The notes: a model not told the origin generated them from the sequence alone. A stretch of DNA of 34,474 nt from Tyzzerella sp. UBA1042 (GCA_002316675.1 DCDZ01000068.1:54142-88615), one strand, 5' to 3'. Shown: positions 8,087-14,976, numbered from the stretch's first letter. A program made the numbers and translations.

Positions 8087-8293
8087 ATGTTACTTATACC
8101 AAAACGAGAAGATATAAAACGAATTCGAGAGGACTTAGGTTTGAGCATGAATGCATTGTCCTCAAAAGCAGAGCTATCTCCTCCGAGTATTTATAGGATA
8201 GAATCGGGAATCACTCAAAGAGTCAATCCGCATCGTGCCAAGGCAATTGCTAAGGCACTTGGATGCAAAATATCAGATATTTTTGAGAAATAG
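8087..8293 (+). CDS. Small XRE-family regulator (Cro/Ner position)
   Basis: DNA-binding protein of 68 residues that is almost entirely a helix-turn-helix domain: IRRI-type start, LGLSMNALSSKAELSPPSIY, then KAIAKALGCKISDIFEK. ATG at 8087 has AAAGGAGG upstream. As the first gene after the early promoter, opposite the repressor, it occupies the Cro or Ner position and probably tunes early transcription down. The equivalence is positional, not from close sequence similarity. Confidence 0.8.
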   Translation: MLLIPKREDIKRIREDLGLSMNALSSKAELSPPSIYRIESGITQRVNPHRAKAIAKALGCKISDIFEK

Positions 8294-8307
8294 TAGGAGG
8301 TTTTTGT

Positions 8308-8595
8308 ATGGATTTTAGAGAGCTTAAGGCAGAGCTTAAAGAGCTCGTTAAAGGAATTAATTTGAATGATCCCAATTGGAATTGGAAATTAAACAAGGTT
8401 TGCAAAGAAAGAGCCTTCATAGAATGGGGATACCTAAATTATCTGAATGAATCAAAAAATTGCTTTTACGTTCAATACAGCAAGGATGCTGAATGCTTGG
8501 CTACCTATACTCCAAGCGATGAAATCATTGACATTGCAGATACCCTTGAAGAGGCAGTTTTGCAGATTGCCCATTATGCTCATTCAAGATATTAG
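8308..8595 (+). CDS. Hypothetical early phage protein
   Basis: Acidic, soluble protein of 95 residues starting MDFRELKAELKELVKGINLN. I do not recognise a family. AGGAGG precedes ATG 8308, and the gene follows the Cro/Ner-like gene by 14 bp. Its TAG stop at 8593-8595 abuts the first hammerhead-like element; the G of the stop codon can pair in helix II. Cleavage would leave this mRNA with a UUCG-capped hairpin at its 3' end. Confidence 0.75.
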   Translation: MDFRELKAELKELVKGINLNDPNWNWKLNKVCKERAFIEWGYLNYLNESKNCFYVQYSKDAECLATYTPSDEIIDIADTLEEAVLQIAHYAHSRY

Positions 8596-8655
8596 TCGAA
8601 ACAGCCTTCGGGCTGTCCTACGGAATTGACCTACCGTAGCTGAAGATGGCAGGTT
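8595..8655 (+). ncRNA. Type II hammerhead ribozyme, copy 1 (with pseudoknot)
   Basis: Fits the hammerhead permutation with helix II open. Core GAA is at 8598-8600. Helix III ACAGCC/GGCUGU is capped by UUCG (8601-8616). The cleavage-site nucleotide C17 is 8617, and helix I is CUACGG/CCGUAG (8618-8623 with 8634-8639). The CUGANGA core (N = A) is 8640-8646. Helix II is short: 8595-8597 pairs with 8648-8650, including a U-G pair, with one extra U (8647) after A9. Loop I bases 8628-8632 pair with AGGUU at 8651-8655, closing a pseudoknot. A Shine-Dalgarno (AGAAAGGA) follows immediately. Expected cut: after C8617. Confidence 0.85.
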
Positions 8656-8668
8656 AGAAAGGATATTT

Positions 8669-9205
8669 ATGGACAAAAGAATCTTTTTCAAATTATTATC
8701 AAGCACATTGGCCATTACAACAAAATATGTAATATTTGTAGAGCCATTATACTCTGTGGAAGGAGGTGTAAAAATTACAGATATTAATAAGTGTGATGAG
8801 GTTGCTATTGGCTTACAGGAAGACTCCATAGAACTATCAGAAGCTCGATTGGTTATTGGTGATATTCCTTGCTATGAGATAGCAAAAATAGTTATTGACT
8901 ATTGCTACAACCAAACCTTTAGGTACTTAAATAGGCAGGATTGCATCAATTTTGATTCTGATAAAAAGATAGATTTAAATACTGATTTATCCTGTGTAAT
9001 TGAAATTTTATCAGTGCTAATAAGTTTTTTATGGGAGGACTTTGATTTTATTGATTTTAATAAAGAAAGCGAAGTTGTATTCATCTGGTGGGATGATAGT
9101 TCTGTAACACATTTAGACGTTAAGGGTATGAGTAGTCTTGATATTCTTTATAAAGTATTCGCATTTTGCTATAACGAACAAACAATGGACAAGTATTTGA
9201 AATAG
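8669..9205 (+). CDS. Hypothetical early phage protein
   Basis: Acidic protein of 178 residues, starting MDKRIFFKLLSSTLAITTKY, with no family I recognise. Aromatic-rich stretches (SFLWEDFDFIDF, VVFIWWDDSS) suggest a compact alpha/beta fold. ATG 8669 follows AAAGGA, which itself follows ribozyme copy 1. Its TAG stop (9203-9205) abuts ribozyme copy 2, so the cistron is bracketed by two predicted self-cleavage sites and could be released as its own mRNA of about 610 nt. The start cannot move upstream without entering the ribozyme. Confidence 0.75.
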   Translation: MDKRIFFKLLSSTLAITTKYVIFVEPLYSVEGGVKITDINKCDEVAIGLQEDSIELSEARLVIGDIPCYEIAKIVIDYCYNQTFRYLNRQDCINFDSDKKIDLNTDLSCVIEILSVLISFLWEDFDFIDFNKESEVVFIWWDDSSVTHLDVKGMSSLDILYKVFAFCYNEQTMDKYLK

Positions 9206-9265
9206 CCGAAACAGCCTTCGGGCTGTCCTACGGAATTGACCGACCGTAGCTGAAGATGGCAGGTC
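9205..9265 (+). ncRNA. Type II hammerhead ribozyme, copy 2 (with pseudoknot)
   Basis: Same architecture as copy 1 and nearly identical in sequence. Core GAA is 9208-9210, helix III with UUCG loop 9211-9226, C17 at 9227, helix I 9228-9233 with 9244-9249, and the CUGAAGA core 9250-9256. Helix II is a clean GCC/GGC (9205-9207 with 9258-9260). Pseudoknot: GACC at 9238-9241 pairs with GGUC at 9262-9265. Here a G-C pair replaces the G-U of copy 1, which supports the interaction. GAGGAGG follows directly and serves the next gene. Expected cut: after C9227. Confidence 0.86.
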
Positions 9266-9281
9266 AGAGAGGAGGATGACC

Positions 9282-9479
9282 ATGAAAGATATTGATTGCA
9301 TGGCACAGCATCTGAAAATATTTCATGAGCAGTCAAAAGAAGAAAGAACAGCAGATTTTGGAGAGCCTTGCAAAACCTGCTGTTATGCGAAAGAATGTGA
9401 TTTTAACTGGCTCTCTGTGATGAAGCCATTGCTCAACCAGTTAGAGGTTCGGATTAGCATGGTGAAGCAGGGGCATTAA
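9282..9479 (+). CDS. Small cysteine-containing early phage protein
   Basis: Protein of 65 residues starting MKDIDCMAQHLKIFHEQSKE. It contains GEPCKTCCYAKECDFNW, a Cys cluster that might bind a metal. Two in-frame ATGs exist; I choose 9282 because GGAGG lies six bases before it, whereas the ATG at 9276 directly abuts the ribosome binding site. It follows ribozyme copy 2, and its last 26 bp overlap the convergent gene at 9454-9678. Function unknown. Confidence 0.65.
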   Translation: MKDIDCMAQHLKIFHEQSKEERTADFGEPCKTCCYAKECDFNWLSVMKPLLNQLEVRISMVKQGH

Positions 9480-9678
9480 GATATACGGGGCAGCGTCCGT
9501 ACTCATCACGCTCTGGAAAAGGACACTCATTATGTAGCGGACAAGAATAAGAATCTTTTTTATATCCTTGAGTTAGTGTCCCCATCACAGGGATTTTAAA
9601 ATAGCTAATTTGAATAGATTGTCTGGTATCTGTGTAGGGACAGATATCAGTAAAACGGTATGTAGCCTTTTTAATCAT
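9454..9678 (-). CDS. Small cysteine-rich phage protein on the opposite strand
   Basis: Protein of 74 residues encoded against the early operon. It begins MIKKATYRFTDICPYTDTRQ and ends with a Cys-rich segment (SCPLHNECPFPERDEYGRCP), suggesting a zinc-binding fold. ATG 9678 is preceded by a strong AAAGGAGG, which makes it a real gene rather than a shadow. It overlaps the preceding rightward gene by 26 bp tail to tail. Transcription from here would run antisense toward ribozyme copy 2. I do not recognise a named family. Confidence 0.7.
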   Translation of the reverse strand: MIKKATYRFTDICPYTDTRQSIQISYFKIPVMGTLTQGYKKDSYSCPLHNECPFPERDEYGRCPVYLNAPASPC

Positions 9679-9782
9679 TAGGAAATCCTCCTTTCAAGAT
9701 ATTTCGGCCAGCTAAGGCTGATATGCATAGTATATCTTAAAAAAGAGTCATATTACAGTGAATTTATTTAAACAATCTATTT

Positions 9783-9843
9783 GCCGAAACAGCCTTCGGG
9801 CTGTCCTGCAGGGATAACCTCCTGCAGCTGATGATGGCAGGTT
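9783..9843 (+). ncRNA. Type II hammerhead ribozyme, copy 3 (diverged, covarying)
   Basis: Core GAA is 9786-9788, helix III with UUCG loop 9789-9804, C17 at 9805, and helix I CUGCAGG/CCUGCAG (9806-9812 with 9821-9827). The CUGAUGA core is 9828-9834. Helix II UGCC/GGCA is 9782-9785 with 9836-9839, or three pairs if A9839 is in the pseudoknot. Against copies 1 and 2, helix I has two compensated changes (A-U to G-C and G-C to A-U). Core position 7 is U rather than A, which the hammerhead consensus allows. The pseudoknot AACCU (9816-9820) with AGGUU (9839-9843) shows A-U where copies 1 and 2 have G-U and G-C. It precedes the transposase ribosome binding site. Confidence 0.88.
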
Positions 9844-9862
9844 AGATAAGGCGGTGAAAATA

Positions 9863-11824
9863 ATGCTAATGCTGACAACTAAAGAATATTCCGATTATAC
9901 AGGAATTAAATTAAGCACTGTGAAAGATAGACTTAAAAAAGGAAAAATAAAAAATACTTTTGAAGTAATCGGAAAAAGCAATTGTCGAGAATATCGAATC
10001 CCAATCACCGAGCTGAATGAATATCAACAGCGCAGGTATTATAAAGATCATTCAAAAGAGTCAGCTATGGATATTATCCCCACAAAAGCCGATGCTAAAC
10101 CTTTTGACCATTATTCTGCCGAAGAACGAGAAGAGATTGTTTTTTGGAAACAAATTCTTGAAGAATGGCAGAGCTTTAGAAACAAGCAAACAGTCAAAAG
10201 CAAGGCAGAGGCTGATGAGGACTTTGTAAAATATTGTTCGGTTCAATATAGCGAAGCGAGAATATCCGTTGATATTCTATATCGAAAATACAGCGCATGG
10301 AAAAACAATGACCTTGATGGTTTAGTTGATAAACGAGGGAAGCACCGTAAAGGCGCAACAAAAATCCCCGACCTTGCTTGGGATGCATATCTCAGTTTTT
10401 ATTTAGATGAAGCACAGCACCCTGTTAAGAGGTGCTATGAATATACAAAGCTTTATTTAAAAGAGACAGCTCCCGAGCTAGTTCCTGAGCTACCCCACTA
10501 TTCTACCTTTTACCGCAGAACTCAAAATGATATTGCAGAAGGAGTAAAGGTTCTTGGTAGAGAAGGCGAAAAAGCATTTAAAGACCGTTGTGCTCCATTT
10601 ATCAAGAGAGTTTATGACAATATGACAGCCAATGAATGGTGGATAGCGGACAACCATACTTTTGATGTTATCACAATGGGTGAGAACGGAAAGACCCACC
10701 GCTTGTATTTGACAGCATTCTTTGATGCTCGGAGTGGAATCTTCACTGGTTGTCATGTTACCCTAAATCCTTCATCCCAAGCCACCTTAATTGCACTTAG
10801 AAAAGGCATTTTGAAATATGGCTTGCCAGAAAATATTTATGTAGATAACGGTCGAGAATTTTTAACTCATGATGTAGGTGGGCTTGGACACAGAGCCAAA
10901 AAGCCAAAGAATAACCCTGACCGTTATGATCCCCCACCTATTTTCGAGCGATTGGGCATTAAAATGACAAATGCCCTTGTTCAAAATGCAAAGGCAAAAA
11001 TTATTGAACGTAGGTTCTGTGATATTAAAAATCAACTTTCAAGGCTCTTTGATACCTATGTGGGCGGAAACGTGGTTGAACGGCCAGAAAAGCTTAAAAA
11101 GGTTTTAAAGGACGGTAAAATAACGCTTGATGCGGAGTTTATTGAAATGGTTGATACCCTGCTTGAGTGGCATTTTAACCAGCAGGAATACGGAGGAGCT
11201 GTTATTGAAGACAGAGGCAAGCCAAGAATGCAGGTTTTCAACGAACAGCTTCATAAAAAGAGAGTCGCCAGTGCAGAAGAGCTCAATCTCATGCTTTTGC
11301 GCAGTGCCAGAGCACAGAAAGTTACGAGACGTGGAGTGCACCTCACAATCGGTGGACAACGTATTGACTATTGGAATGATGACTTACTGGCAACTATGCT
11401 TGGAAAACAGGTTTATTTCCGATATGACCCCGATGACCTCAGCGAGGTTCGAATTTACGATTTGGAAGACCGTTATATTATGAGCGTTCCTGCTGATAAT
11501 GAGGCGGTGTGCAAATATGGAGCAAGTCAAGAGGAAGTTAAAAAGGCAATCAGCAAAACCAAGAAGTTTGAAAAACTCACAAAAGAAGCACTTAAGGTTG
11601 CAGGAATGCCAGCTTTCGGCAGACGTACTGCCATGGAGCTTGTTTTGGCAGATGCATATGAAAGCAAAGAAGCTAAGATTATTCCACCTGCAAACCCTGC
11701 AGTTTATGAAATGCAAAGAGCAGTTGAAGAACCATTGTTTAAAAAAGCTGTCGGAGATATTGATTTTGGCTTAATGAGCATGAATGCACAACGGAAAAAA
11801 CAAGGAGGAGTTCACTATGAGTAA
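9863..11824 (+). CDS. Mu-type DDE transposase (MuA)
   Basis: Transposase of about 653 residues, close to MuA length. The N-terminal 60 residues are a winged-helix DNA-binding segment (TTKEYSDYTGIKLSTVKDRL). The retroviral-integrase-like core follows: Asp263 in WWIADNH, Asp328 in YVDNGREF and Glu382 in AKIIERRF make the DDE triad, with Mu-type spacings of 65 and 54. A beta-barrel-like domain follows from about residue 480. I choose ATG 9863, eight bases after AAGGCGG; an in-frame GTG at 9854 lies inside that site. The family joins phage ends to target DNA and drives replicative transposition with MuB. The last bases overlap the MuB start. Confidence 0.95.
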   Translation: MLMLTTKEYSDYTGIKLSTVKDRLKKGKIKNTFEVIGKSNCREYRIPITELNEYQQRRYYKDHSKESAMDIIPTKADAKPFDHYSAEEREEIVFWKQILEEWQSFRNKQTVKSKAEADEDFVKYCSVQYSEARISVDILYRKYSAWKNNDLDGLVDKRGKHRKGATKIPDLAWDAYLSFYLDEAQHPVKRCYEYTKLYLKETAPELVPELPHYSTFYRRTQNDIAEGVKVLGREGEKAFKDRCAPFIKRVYDNMTANEWWIADNHTFDVITMGENGKTHRLYLTAFFDARSGIFTGCHVTLNPSSQATLIALRKGILKYGLPENIYVDNGREFLTHDVGGLGHRAKKPKNNPDRYDPPPIFERLGIKMTNALVQNAKAKIIERRFCDIKNQLSRLFDTYVGGNVVERPEKLKKVLKDGKITLDAEFIEMVDTLLEWHFNQQEYGGAVIEDRGKPRMQVFNEQLHKKRVASAEELNLMLLRSARAQKVTRRGVHLTIGGQRIDYWNDDLLATMLGKQVYFRYDPDDLSEVRIYDLEDRYIMSVPADNEAVCKYGASQEEVKKAISKTKKFEKLTKEALKVAGMPAFGRRTAMELVLADAYESKEAKIIPPANPAVYEMQRAVEEPLFKKAVGDIDFGLMSMNAQRKKQGGVHYE

Positions 11825-12602
11825 AGTATATAATTCTCAGCTACAGGAACGTGTAACGCAGTATATCGAACAAAACGGCTTAAGCCAAGCAAAGGCAGCC
11901 CCTAAAATGGGGGTTAGCCAGACTGCCCTCAGTCAATGGCGAAACAGTAAGTATGATAACGGAAATATCGAAGAGCTTGAAAGCAAGCTTTCTGAATTTT
12001 TTCGCTTAGAGGATGAAAAAAATACTGTGATTGAAAAGTCTTTGCCCTTTCGGAATTTGCAGGACTACATACCCACTTCTATTAGCGAGGATGTATATAA
12101 GCTCATTCAGTATTGCCATTTTGAAAAAGGCATGGTAGTGGTTCATGGGGATGCCGGAATCGGGAAAACCAAGGGTGCTGAACGATATGCCAGAGAAAAC
12201 CCTACCTCCACTATCTATATTCAGGCCACTCCAAGCTCCGGAACGTTGAACAGTATTTTAAAATTGCTCGCAAGAGCACTTAGAATACCTGAAAGCAGGA
12301 GCAAGCTGGACTTAATGCTTGATATCAGGGACAAGATGGAGTCCTCCAATAAAGTCATTATTATTGATGAGGCACAGCATTTGAAATACGCAGCTCTTGA
12401 GGAAATTCGAACACTTTCCGACCCAAACACAATCACAGGACAAACTGGCACAGGAATTGTATTAATTGGGAATACAGAGGTTTATGATCGTATGGTTGGA
12501 AAGCAGGAGGCACGTTTTGCGCAACAATTCAGCAGAATTAGAATGAACCGCCATTACAGCACCAGCAGAGTTACTTTCCAAGCTATGTTTTTGTTGAGCT
12601 GA
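11817..12602 (+). pseudogene. MuB-type transposition ATPase, truncated at the C-terminus
   Basis: The AAA+ partner of MuA, which binds target DNA and activates the transposase. ATG 11817 has AAGGAGG upstream and overlaps the MuA gene by 8 bp. Residues about 5-55 are a helix-turn-helix (GLSQAKAAPKMGVSQTALSQ). Walker A is GDAGIGKTK near residue 117, Walker B is VIIIDEAQ near residue 180, and a sensor-like VLIGNTE follows. Homology continues to FSRIRMNRH and then stops. After about 12570 the DNA belongs in another frame to a NusG-like gene, and the MuB frame ends at a stop at 12600-12602. The C-terminal DNA-binding domain is therefore missing, which probably impairs or alters transposition. Confidence 0.82.
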
Positions 12603-12949
12603 CCTATACTGCTGAAAATTACTATAAAATTAAAGAAATTCCTTCCGTGATCCGTTTCCTTGGCAGCAGTCTTTGCCCTGACAGCCTCTCCTTTTTGGAA
12701 GTAGAATGGCTTAAAATTCTGGCATCTAATGGAGATGCCATTGAACCAACGAAGGTAAGAATTACTGAAGATGGAAAAGCAGAAATTTTGGAGGGTGTCC
12801 TATCCTCATTTAAAAATAAGATTCAGAAGGTTGACAAGCACAAACGGAAAGCTACTTTTGAAATTACCATTTGCAATGTACCAAAAGAGATTGAGCTTTC
12901 CATTATTCCTGAAGATGAAATTGAAACAGAGCAAATAAGTCAAGAATAA
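12572..12949 (+). pseudogene. NusG/LoaP-like transcription antiterminator, C-terminal fragment
   Basis: From 12572 the frame reads YFPSYVFVELTYTAENYYKI, then IPSVIRFLG, and after a linker ends in a KOW-like segment (KAEILEGVLSSFKNKIQKVD, KHKRKATFEI). This order matches the second half of the NusG NGN domain plus the KOW domain; the spacing and wording resemble phage or Clostridia LoaP-type specialised NusG paralogs. The first part of the NGN domain, which contacts RNA polymerase, is missing, and the frame has a TAG at 12539-12541 with no ATG before the homology. A GTG at 12647 could start a 100-residue product, but I see no good ribosome binding site. Read as the downstream half of an internal deletion that also cut MuB. 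Confidence 0.78.
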
Positions 12950-12999
12950 TAAGGTCGGTTGATTCGTCCCACCTTTGAAGATTGACCTAAATATAAGAG

Positions 13000-13074
13000 A
13001 GGAACCGAGCCAAAAATATGGGTTGGATGGCGCAGCATATCCATTTTAATCCAATGTTTTTAGGCAAGGTTCCT
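13000..13074 (+). ncRNA. Candidate structured RNA leader upstream of the terminase
   Basis: Nested pairing over 75 nt. AGGAACC (13000-13006) pairs with GGUUCCU (13068-13074). After a GA/AA internal loop, GCC (13009-13011) pairs with GGC (13063-13065), AAAAA (13012-13016) with UUUUU (13057-13061) past one bulged A, and UUGGAU (13023-13028) with AUCCAA (13049-13054). That is about 21 pairs in register. No U run follows, so it is not a simple terminator. I do not recognise the family. The adjacent NusG-like fragment makes an antitermination leader an attractive guess. Confidence 0.45.
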
Positions 13075-13090
13075 TCTTTGGTTGAATTAC

Positions 13091-13120
13091 CGTTTAAAAG
13101 CCGTTTAAAATCGTTTAATT
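13091..13120. repeat. Three helically phased CGTTTAA repeats
   Basis: CGTTTAAAA at 13091 and again at 13102, then CGTTTAATT at 13112, so the starts are 11 and 10 bp apart, about one helical turn. The 13-mer TACCGTTTAAAAG at 13088-13100 recurs at 33810-33822 in the right-end inverted repeat. Related CGTTTAA words lie at 7046 and 7157. This looks like a binding array for a phage protein on one face of the helix. Confidence 0.5.
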
Positions 13121-13221
13121 TTAATGAAATTATGTACGGCGCACAATTTAATAGGTGAAAAAACAAACGCAACACAAGCCCAAATTATGGCAACAAATTA
13201 ATAATCAAAGGAGGTGGTATT

Positions 13222-14976
13222 TTGAAAAAAAGGAAAACCCAAAATATAGGGATTCTTTTAGAGGCGATCAGTGAGGCAGAAAGCAAATCACTAGAGGCAG
13301 CAGAATCAAATTTGAACGATTTGAATGAGCTATTGATACAGTTCTTAAATAGAGATGATAACCCTGCCAGGATTAAAATTAAAAAGCTGTATGCAGCCGG
13401 GGCTCCGCTGACGGGAGCAAACGGCATCCGAAAAATGCTGGGAGCCATTGATATGGAGTTTTTCGGCAGGGCTTATTTCCCTCATTATTTTTCAAGACCA
13501 TCACCTGAGTTTCATAGAGACTTAGACAAAATATGGCTTGATGGTGTGATGAAGGGAATGTATCCACTTACCTCCAAGGATGCGAAAACTATGAACAGAA
13601 CCCGAGGCAAGCGGAGAGTGGTTGCTGCACCTCGTGGCCATGCCAAGTCTACTACCCTTACCTTCAAAGGCACAACGCATTCCGTATTGTATGAATACAA
13701 GCACTACCCCATTATTATCTCTGATAGCTCCGAACAGACCGAGGGCTTTCTTGATAATATCAGAATTGAATTTGAAGAAAACGCTGCTATTATTGAGGAC
13801 TTCGGGAATTTGTGTGGTTCTGTGTGGCGAAGCAATGTTTTGCTGACAAAGAGTAACATCAAGATTGAGGCTATCGGTTCCGGCAAAAAAATCAGAGGCA
13901 GGAAGCACAGAAACTGGAGACCTGACTTGATTGTCCTTGATGATGTGGAAAATGATGAAAACGTAAGAACACCAGAACAGCGGAAAAAGCTTGAAAATTG
14001 GTTCTTAAAGGCCGTTACCAAAGCCGGTGATGATTACACCGATATCATTTACATTGGAACACTCCTGCATTATGACAGCTTGCTTGCAAAAACACTGCGA
14101 AACCCCTCCTATCAAGCTATTAAATACAAAGCAGTCATTTCCTTTTCTCTTGCTGATACATTATGGGACGAATGGGAAAAAATATATACAGAACTTGATA
14201 ATCCTGACCGAGAACGTGATGCCCTTGCCTATTTTGAAAACCACAAAACCTTAATGCTTGCAGGAACTGAGGTCTTGTGGGAAGAGAAAAACTCTTACTA
14301 TGATCTTATGGTAATCAAGGTGTCTGATGGTGATGCTGCGTTTAATTCGGAGTTGCAAAATGAGCCTATTAATCCTGATGATTGCATTTTCCTTGAAGAA
14401 TGGTTTGATTACTACAATGAAGCTGAAATTGACTTTAAGGATAGGAACTTTTTGTTTTATGGTTTCATTGATCCATCCCTTGGGAAAACAAAGAAATCTG
14501 ATTTTTCTGCCATTATTACACTGGCTAAGCATAAGCTTTCAGGCTATATGTATGTTTTGGATGCGGATATTGAAAGAAGGCATCCTGATCGAATTATTAG
14601 TGATACCCTGCATAAGGAAATTTGGTTAAGGAAGACCTATGGCAGAGGTTATAAAAAGCTGGGTGCGGAAACCAACCAGTTCCAATGGTTTCTTAAGGAA
14701 GAGCTGGCCAAGGCTTCAGCTAGGGCAGGACTGTATCTTCCTATTGAGGAAATATTGCAAAACAGTGACAAAATTATGCGTATACAGACACTGCAGCCGG
14801 ATATTAAAAATAAGTATATCAAGTTCAATCGCAGACACAAACGGTTGCTTGAGCAGCTGCAGCAGTTCCCCATGGCAGCTCATGATGATGGTGCAGATGC
14901 GCTGGAAGGCTGCCGGAGCTTGGCGAAGAAGTCCAAGCGATTTAGGGTCTTAGACAAGGAAGTTTTAGGTATATAA
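13222..14976 (+). CDS. Phage terminase large subunit
   Basis: DNA-packaging motor of 584 residues. The ATPase half carries a Walker A variant, APRGHAKST, near residue 134 and a Walker B, LIVLDDVEND, near 235. The C-terminal nuclease half carries GFIDPSLGKTKKSD near 413, with the acidic residues expected of the RNase H-like fold. TTG at 13222 is the start, preceded by AAAGGAGGTGG. It packages the phage genome into proheads through the portal encoded next door. No small terminase gene is recognisable upstream, where a deletion seems to have occurred. The stop is followed within 40 bp by the portal start. Confidence 0.92.
   Translation: MKKRKTQNIGILLEAISEAESKSLEAAESNLNDLNELLIQFLNRDDNPARIKIKKLYAAGAPLTGANGIRKMLGAIDMEFFGRAYFPHYFSRPSPEFHRDLDKIWLDGVMKGMYPLTSKDAKTMNRTRGKRRVVAAPRGHAKSTTLTFKGTTHSVLYEYKHYPIIISDSSEQTEGFLDNIRIEFEENAAIIEDFGNLCGSVWRSNVLLTKSNIKIEAIGSGKKIRGRKHRNWRPDLIVLDDVENDENVRTPEQRKKLENWFLKAVTKAGDDYTDIIYIGTLLHYDSLLAKTLRNPSYQAIKYKAVISFSLADTLWDEWEKIYTELDNPDRERDALAYFENHKTLMLAGTEVLWEEKNSYYDLMVIKVSDGDAAFNSELQNEPINPDDCIFLEEWFDYYNEAEIDFKDRNFLFYGFIDPSLGKTKKSDFSAIITLAKHKLSGYMYVLDADIERRHPDRIISDTLHKEIWLRKTYGRGYKKLGAETNQFQWFLKEELAKASARAGLYLPIEEILQNSDKIMRIQTLQPDIKNKYIKFNRRHKRLLEQLQQFPMAAHDDGADALEGCRSLAKKSKRFRVLDKEVLGI

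Larger units (their letters stand above)
12950..13221. promoter_or_regulatory. Structured gap before the late genes
   Basis: 272 bp with no recognised gene between the NusG-like fragment and the terminase. It contains a large nested hairpin (13000-13074) and three phased CGTTTAA repeats (13091-13120), listed separately. A 46-codon frame at 13018-13158 (MGWMAQHIHF...) runs through both but has no well-spaced ribosome binding site. A late promoter or leader would be expected here; I see no clear -35/-10 pair. Confidence 0.45.

Noticed and set aside
8596..9845. The three repeats as REP elements, MITEs or a short CRISPR-like array
   Set aside because: The copies are spaced by whole genes, not short spacers, lack terminal inverted repeats, and their variation keeps a hammerhead fold. 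A ribozyme explains all of the pattern.
13018..13158. 46-codon frame MGWMAQHIHFNPMFLGKVPS before the terminase
   Set aside because: The nearest purine-rich stretch is too far from the ATG, and the region is dominated by a hairpin and phased repeats. Left as possible but unsupported.
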